Positions 58,697 to 63,887 of a DNA stretch of 63,887 nucleotides are shown piece after piece. Source of the stretch: Gammaproteobacteria bacterium (GTDB taxonomy: Bacteria > Pseudomonadota > Gammaproteobacteria > Arenicellales > UBA868); the NCBI GenBank assembly GCA_014239255.1, contig JAAZZE010000005.1:1-63887 (forward strand), given 5' to 3'. How positions within the stretch are numbered: position 1 is the stretch's first letter; each line of letters starts with the position of its first letter. The notes under the pieces were generated by a model that searched no databases, was not told the DNA's origin, and worked only from the letters and a program-made list of their open reading frames with translations. The position numbers and the translations under genes are program-made.

Positions 58697-60298
58697 ATGA
58701 CCGACGACAAACCCCATAGCCCTTACGGGCTTGAAAACCATGGTCTGCGCAATCTGGACATGGTCCACTGGAATCTGTCCCAGGCCGTACTGACAGAGCA
58801 TGCCATCCGCAAAGGCGAAGGGGTGCTCTCCAGCCATGGCGCAATGGTGGTAGAGACTGGTCAGCACACGGGCCGCTCTGCCAATGACAAGTTTGTGGTA
58901 CGTGACGAGAGCACCGAGAACGAGATCTGGTGGGGCAAGGTCAACGTGCCGTATGAACCGGCACGCTTCGAGGCACTGTTTGCACGGATGGCTGATTACC
59001 TCGAGGGCCGCGAGCTGTATGTACAGGATTGCTTTGCCGGTGCGGACTCCGAACGGCGCTTGGCAGTACGTATTGTCAATGAACTGGCCTGGCACAGTGC
59101 TTTCGCCCGTAACATGTTTATTGTGGGCAGTGACGCTGAGCAAGCCAGCCATGAGCCCGGCTTTACGGTCATTAACGCGCCGGGATTCAGTGCCGACCCC
59201 GAAGTGGACGGCACCAATTCTCCCACCTTCATCATTCTCAACTTCTCTAAAAGACTGGTCATCATTGGCGGCACCAGTTATGCCGGTGAAACCAAGAAGT
59301 CGATTTTCAGTGTGATGAACTATCTGTTGCCACGCCAGGGCGTTTTGTCCATGCACGCCTCGTCCAATATCGGCGCTGACGGCAGTACCGCCGTGTTCTT
59401 TGGGCTTTCGGGCACCGGCAAGACTACGCTTTCGGCCGATGCAGCACGCACACTGATTGGTGATGACGAGCACGGCTGGAGCGAGAGTGGGATCTTCAAT
59501 TTTGAGGGGGGTTGCTATGCCAAGGTGATCAATCTTTCACCCGAGCAAGAGCCGGAGATCTACCAGACGACCCGTACTTTTGGCACCATTCTCGAGAACG
59601 TGGCGCTGGATGGCGAGACCCGTACGGTGGATCTGGATGATGGCTCGTTGACCGAGAATACCCGCGCGTCTTACCCGATCTCACAGATTCCAAACGCCAC
59701 ATTAACGGGCCGTGGCGGGCAGCCAAACAACATTATTTTCCTGACCTGCGATGCCTTCGGTGTGCTGCCCCCAGTGGCTCGTCTGACGCCCGAACAGGCG
59801 ATGTATCACTTTATTAACGGCTACACGGCCAAGGTTGCCGGTACCGAAAAAGGCGTAACCGAGCCCTCACCGACCTTCAGTCCGTGCTTCGGCGGGCCTT
59901 TTTTGCCCCTGCATCCGCGCCAGTATGCCCAATTGCTGGGAGCGAACATCGAGAAGCACGGGGTCAAGGTCTGGTTTATCAATACCGGGTGGACCGGCGG
60001 CGCCTATGGGGTAGGCAACCGAATGGCCATAAATCACACCCGCACCATCGTCAACGCGGCACTTGATGGCAAGCTGGATGATGTACAGACCACCACCGAC
60101 CCGGTGTTTGGACTTTCGGTACCCGTTGAGTGTCCCGGCGTACCTGCCGAAGTTCTCAATCCGCGTTCGACCTGGCCGGATGCTGCTGCATACGATGCCC
60201 AGGCGAACAAGCTGGCGGGTCTGTTCCAGGAGAACTTCAGCAAGTACGCAGATGATGTTCCCGAGGCGGTGCGCTCAGCAGGCCCTCTGGTAGTCTGA
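58697..60298 (+). CDS. pckA: Phosphoenolpyruvate carboxykinase (ATP)
   Basis: [55 protein letters not shown]. Confidence 0.97.
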   Translation: MTDDKPHSPYGLENHGLRNLDMVHWNLSQAVLTEHAIRKGEGVLSSHGAMVVETGQHTGRSANDKFVVRDESTENEIWWGKVNVPYEPARFEALFARMADYLEGRELYVQDCFAGADSERRLAVRIVNELAWHSAFARNMFIVGSDAEQASHEPGFTVINAPGFSADPEVDGTNSPTFIILNFSKRLVIIGGTSYAGETKKSIFSVMNYLLPRQGVLSMHASSNIGADGSTAVFFGLSGTGKTTLSADAARTLIGDDEHGWSESGIFNFEGGCYAKVINLSPEQEPEIYQTTRTFGTILENVALDGETRTVDLDDGSLTENTRASYPISQIPNATLTGRGGQPNNIIFLTCDAFGVLPPVARLTPEQAMYHFINGYTAKVAGTEKGVTEPSPTFSPCFGGPFLPLHPRQYAQLLGANIEKHGVKVWFINTGWTGGAYGVGNRMAINHTRTIVNAALDGKLDDVQTTTDPVFGLSVPVECPGVPAEVLNPRSTWPDAAAYDAQANKLAGLFQENFSKYADDVPEAVRSAGPLVV

Positions 60299-60369
60299 GC
60301 CTTGATGCTTGCCCCGGCAACGGGGCAGGTCGGCCTGCGTTCTGGCCCAGCCTGTCCGACAAAGCCAAC

Positions 60370-61938
60370 GTGATCCACTCCCCGGAGAGCCAGGCATCAC
60401 AGCTGTGGGATCGTGACCCCACGCTGTGGAGTCCCGACCCCGATGTGCACCCGGCAATCGCCGATCGGCTGGGTTGGCTCGACAGCCCACAGTGGCTGGC
60501 CGATCACAGCGACCGGTTGACGCGCTGGGCGCAGGATATTCACGAGCGGGGGTTTACCCGGGCTGTGCTCGTCGGTATGGGAGGCTCCAGCCTCGCAGCC
60601 GAGGTATTGGGTAAGGTCTTCGGCCCAGCAGGCGATGGGCTTTCGCTTACCGTTCTGGATAACACCCACCCGGATGCGGTTCGGGCCGTGCTCGGGCGCC
60701 AGTCCTGGGCCAGAATCCTTTTTATTTTCTCATCCAAATCCGGAACCACAGCCGAAGTGCAAGCGTTGTGTGCCTGGGTACTCGAGAGCCTGGAAGAGCA
60801 GGGTGTCGCTGAGCCGGGTGCACAATGCATCGCCATTACGGATGCAAATAGCCCGCTGGCTGATCTGGCGATCCAAAGACACTTTCATGACTGCCTGCTT
60901 AATCCAACTGATATCGGCGGGCGCTTTGCTGCGTTGACCGCATTTGCCATGGCACCTGCTGCGTTGATGGGCATTGGGCTCAGACCGCTTGCCAACAGCG
61001 CGATGGATATGGTGCAGCGCTGCCATGCCCACGACCCGTTACACAACCCTGGTCTAGCGCTTGGGGAGTGGCTGTCAGAACATTGGCAGTCGGGACGTGA
61101 CTGTCTGCAACTTTGGTTCGATGATGATTTTGCGCCGCTCGCGACTTGGATCGAGCAACTGGTGGCGGAAAGTACCGGCAAGACTGGTAAGGGTATCTTG
61201 CCGCTGGATCGTTCACACCCCGCTGCACCGCCGGCTCGACTGGTCCGGGTGGCCATTGGCGGCGCTGCTGATACGCCCTTTTGGCAGGAGATCAAGGGGT
61301 TGGCACAAGACGGTGTACCATTGCATCGTATTGAGCTCGAAAGTGCTGCCGCGCTGGGCGGGGAGTTTTTTCGCTGGGCTTTTGCGGTGGCGATCGTTGG
61401 CGCGGCGATGGGAGTCAATCCTTTTGATGAGCCCGATGTGGAGGCCAGCAAGCAGACGACGCGGGATCTTCTGGCCGGTGACGTGTCGGCAGGCGCGGCT
61501 GAACCCGACTCTCTTGGCGGGCTCGCGCAATGTCTGCACGAGGCGCCCCAAGGCAGCTATTTTTCTATTCTGGCCTACGTCCCGCCCGAACCCGCGGTGT
61601 ACGATGCGCTTGAGAGTTTTGCGCAAACAGTTCGCGAGCGATATGGTTTACCAGTCAGTATCAATACCGGGCCACGTTATCTGCATTCAACAGGGCAGCT
61701 GCACAAAGGCGGTCCGGCCAGCGGCATATTTCTTTTTGTCAGCCTGGCTCCCGAGCAGGACCTGGCGATCTTTTGTGAAGATTTCAGCTTCGGCGAACTG
61801 AACCGGGCTCAGGCTATCGGCGATTGCGCTGTGTTGCTACAGCACGGCCGGCCGGTCTTTGCGGTTGATGTGTTTGGCGAGCCTTCGTCCTGTGCCTGGC
61901 AGTTGCGAGACAAATTGAACTTTGCATTAAACGGATGA
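60370..61938 (+). CDS. Glucose-6-phosphate isomerase-like protein, related to the isomerase half of Tal-Pgi fusions
   Basis: AVLVGMGGSSLAAEVLGKVFG, FIFSSKSGTTAEVQAL, PTDIGGRFAALTAFAMAPAALMG, GPRYLHSTGQLHKGGP. Confidence 0.85.
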   Translation: MIHSPESQASQLWDRDPTLWSPDPDVHPAIADRLGWLDSPQWLADHSDRLTRWAQDIHERGFTRAVLVGMGGSSLAAEVLGKVFGPAGDGLSLTVLDNTHPDAVRAVLGRQSWARILFIFSSKSGTTAEVQALCAWVLESLEEQGVAEPGAQCIAITDANSPLADLAIQRHFHDCLLNPTDIGGRFAALTAFAMAPAALMGIGLRPLANSAMDMVQRCHAHDPLHNPGLALGEWLSEHWQSGRDCLQLWFDDDFAPLATWIEQLVAESTGKTGKGILPLDRSHPAAPPARLVRVAIGGAADTPFWQEIKGLAQDGVPLHRIELESAAALGGEFFRWAFAVAIVGAAMGVNPFDEPDVEASKQTTRDLLAGDVSAGAAEPDSLGGLAQCLHEAPQGSYFSILAYVPPEPAVYDALESFAQTVRERYGLPVSINTGPRYLHSTGQLHKGGPASGIFLFVSLAPEQDLAIFCEDFSFGELNRAQAIGDCAVLLQHGRPVFAVDVFGEPSSCAWQLRDKLNFALNG

Positions 61939-62627
61939 AGCACATACAGGCGATCTCGCTGGATCTGGATGACACCTTGTGGGCGATCTGGCCAGTGATC
62001 GATCGTGCCGAAGTTGTTTTGCACCAGCATATCAGCAAGACCTTTCCGCTGATTGGCCAGAACCATGATGCCCAGGACTTACGCCGGCTGCGCAACGACA
62101 TGCACCAAAGCCGTCCTGACCTCGCGCATGATCTGACTGAGTTGCGCCGCGTGTCTTTCGAACGTTTGTTGAGTCAATATGGCTATGACCCGCAGGCGTC
62201 ACACGATCTGGTCGGTCGTTTTCTGGAGTTGCGCCATGATGTGACACTTTACCCGGATGTCGTGCCTGCGCTGTCGGCGTTAAGTAAGCGTTTTGCAGTG
62301 GTCGCTGTTTCCAATGGTAATGCCGATGTCTCACGTTTGGGTATTGGCAGTTATTTTCACGGCCAGATCAGCGCCAGTGCTGCCGGGGTGAAAAAACCCG
62401 ATTGTAGAATCTTTCACATGGCCTGCGAGTTGCTCAAGACCGACCCGGCACATGTACTGCACGTGGGTGATCACCCCCTGGAGGACGTTATCGGCGCACA
62501 ACAGGCAGGGCTTAGGGCGGCGTGGATCAACCGCAATGGCGATGACTGGACGCATGATGAGACACCACATGCTGAAGTGCATGATCTGGCCCAACTGGTC
62601 GAAGTACTCGCCTGCGTAGATCGATAG
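61935..62627 (+). CDS. HAD-superfamily hydrolase (YigB-like)
   Basis: ISLDLDDTLWAIWPVI, VAVSNGNADV, KKPDCRIFHMACELL, HVGDHPLEDVIGAQQAGL; ATGA overlap with the upstream gene. Confidence 0.88.
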   Translation: MKHIQAISLDLDDTLWAIWPVIDRAEVVLHQHISKTFPLIGQNHDAQDLRRLRNDMHQSRPDLAHDLTELRRVSFERLLSQYGYDPQASHDLVGRFLELRHDVTLYPDVVPALSALSKRFAVVAVSNGNADVSRLGIGSYFHGQISASAAGVKKPDCRIFHMACELLKTDPAHVLHVGDHPLEDVIGAQQAGLRAAWINRNGDDWTHDETPHAEVHDLAQLVEVLACVDR

Positions 62628-62650
62628 ACGGGTTACCCGAATAAGTCACC

Positions 62651-63887
62651 GTGGAGCGCAACGTTGAGGTCGTCATCATTGGTGCCGGTACTGCCGGTCT
62701 AGCTGCAATGGGCCAGGTGAAGCGCGCCGGCAAGGATTTTGTACTGATCAACGGCGGCGAACTGGGCACGACCTGTGCCCGGGTCGGTTGCATGCCCTCC
62801 AAGGCGCTGATACAAGTTGCTCATGATCTGCATCGACGCGAGATTTTTGGCCGAGAGGGCATCGAGGGAGGCGAAAGCCTGTCAGCATCTTTGCCGGATA
62901 CGCTGGAGCACGTCCGAGACTTACGCGATATCCTGGTTGACCGGGTGCTGGGCCATACCACCGACCAGATGGGCGACGAGTTCATCGATGGTTATGTTCG
63001 ATTTATTGAGCCAGGCGTACTGCAGGTGGGCGAGGACACGATTCGTGCTGCCAGCATTGTGGTTGCCTGTGGTACTCGCCCGGCAGTGCCGCCGGCCTGG
63101 GTGGATTTTGGCGAGCGTATTCTCACCAGTGATACGATTTTTGAGCAAGAAGATCTGCCCGATGCGATCGCTGTGGTTGGTCTTGGTGTGATCGGCCTGG
63201 AGATTGGCCAGGCGCTGGCACACCTGGGGGTTTCGGTGACTGGCATCGATATGCTCGATACCATAGCGGGTCTGAGGGACCCTGACGCCCGCCGCAGCGC
63301 TATCGAACTGATGGAGCGCGCCTTTCCAATCTGGCTTGGGCATGAGGTCGAACTCTTTGAGGATGAGGGCCGTATCCGTGTCAGCGCCGGCGAGCAAGCG
63401 GTGGTGGTTGATAAGGTGCTGGCTGCCATGGGCCGTCAGAGCAACCTCGACTGGCTGGCGATTGAAAACGCCGGAATCGAACTCGATGCCCAGGGGATCC
63501 CGGTGTTTGACAGAAACACCATGCGCTGTGGCGATCATCGTGTATTTATAGCCGGGGATATCAGCGGCAGCGACCAGATTCTGCACGAGGCGGCCGATGA
63601 GGGCCGTATCGCGGGTTATAACGCCGCGCATACTAAAAGCCTTGCTTTTGTCCGCAAAACTTCGTTGGCGATTACCTTCACCTCACCCAATATCTGTACA
63701 GTGGGCGCATCCTTGGCTGACCTTGATCCTGATACCACAGCCATCGGCGAGATGCGACTGGGGCCGGTGGGCCGGGCCCTGGTCATGGGCGCTAACCGCG
63801 GCATTGTGCGCCTTTACGCCGACAAGATCAGTGGCGTGCTGCTGGGCGCTACTTTGGTGGCTGAGCGCGGCGAGAACCTTGCCCACT
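62651..63887 (+). CDS. Dihydrolipoyl dehydrogenase-like class I pyridine nucleotide-disulfide oxidoreductase (3' end outside window; absent from the ORF track)
   Basis: GTG start; VERNVEVVIIGAGTAGLAAMGQV, ELGTTCARVGCMPSKALI redox CxxxxC, VVGLGVIGLEIGQALAHLG; open to the window end. Confidence 0.9.
   Translation, partial: MERNVEVVIIGAGTAGLAAMGQVKRAGKDFVLINGGELGTTCARVGCMPSKALIQVAHDLHRREIFGREGIEGGESLSASLPDTLEHVRDLRDILVDRVLGHTTDQMGDEFIDGYVRFIEPGVLQVGEDTIRAASIVVACGTRPAVPPAWVDFGERILTSDTIFEQEDLPDAIAVVGLGVIGLEIGQALAHLGVSVTGIDMLDTIAGLRDPDARRSAIELMERAFPIWLGHEVELFEDEGRIRVSAGEQAVVVDKVLAAMGRQSNLDWLAIENAGIELDAQGIPVFDRNTMRCGDHRVFIAGDISGSDQILHEAADEGRIAGYNAAHTKSLAFVRKTSLAITFTSPNICTVGASLADLDPDTTAIGEMRLGPVGRALVMGANRGIVRLYADKISGVLLGATLVAERGENLAH

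Noticed and set aside
58622-59473. 283-aa minus-strand ORF
   Set aside because: Antisense to pckA; composition consistent with a shadow frame in GC-rich DNA.

Overview
Gammaproteobacterial-type chromosomal window, densely packed (about 57 supported CDS) and mostly housekeeping or core-metabolic. No rRNA, tRNA, CRISPR array, prophage or IS element was recognised. Recognisable genes include gloB, hisG, priA, zapE, rraA, cysQ, dapF, a DUF484 gene, xerC, a membrane pyrophosphatase (hppA), prpF, trpB2, yejABEF, mutY, yggX and pckA, plus a dsbC/tlpA/ccmG-like thiol-redox run. Accessory or unusual items: a TMADH-like flavoprotein convergent with a fused HyuA-HyuB hydantoinase/oxoprolinase; a secreted-type TPR-CHAT protease-like protein; an AlkB-type di-iron hydroxylase next to a divergent IMPDH/GMPR paralogue; a NYN + OST-HTH/LOTUS protein; a DHCR24-like FAD oxidase; a BtuF-like protein without a signal peptide; and an isolated PuuD-like membrane protein. 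The best anomaly is a 75-aa ORF between yrfG-like and cysQ that joins the N- and C-terminal ends of NudE in frame, with the whole Nudix catalytic core missing. Other leads are an AT-rich DnaA-box-containing interval before priA, two long operator-like palindromes, and two genes whose conserved N-termini imply non-canonical start codons (ATA, CTG). I see no convincing complete novel multi-gene system. All homology calls come from reading the sequences and recalled family motifs; no searches were run.
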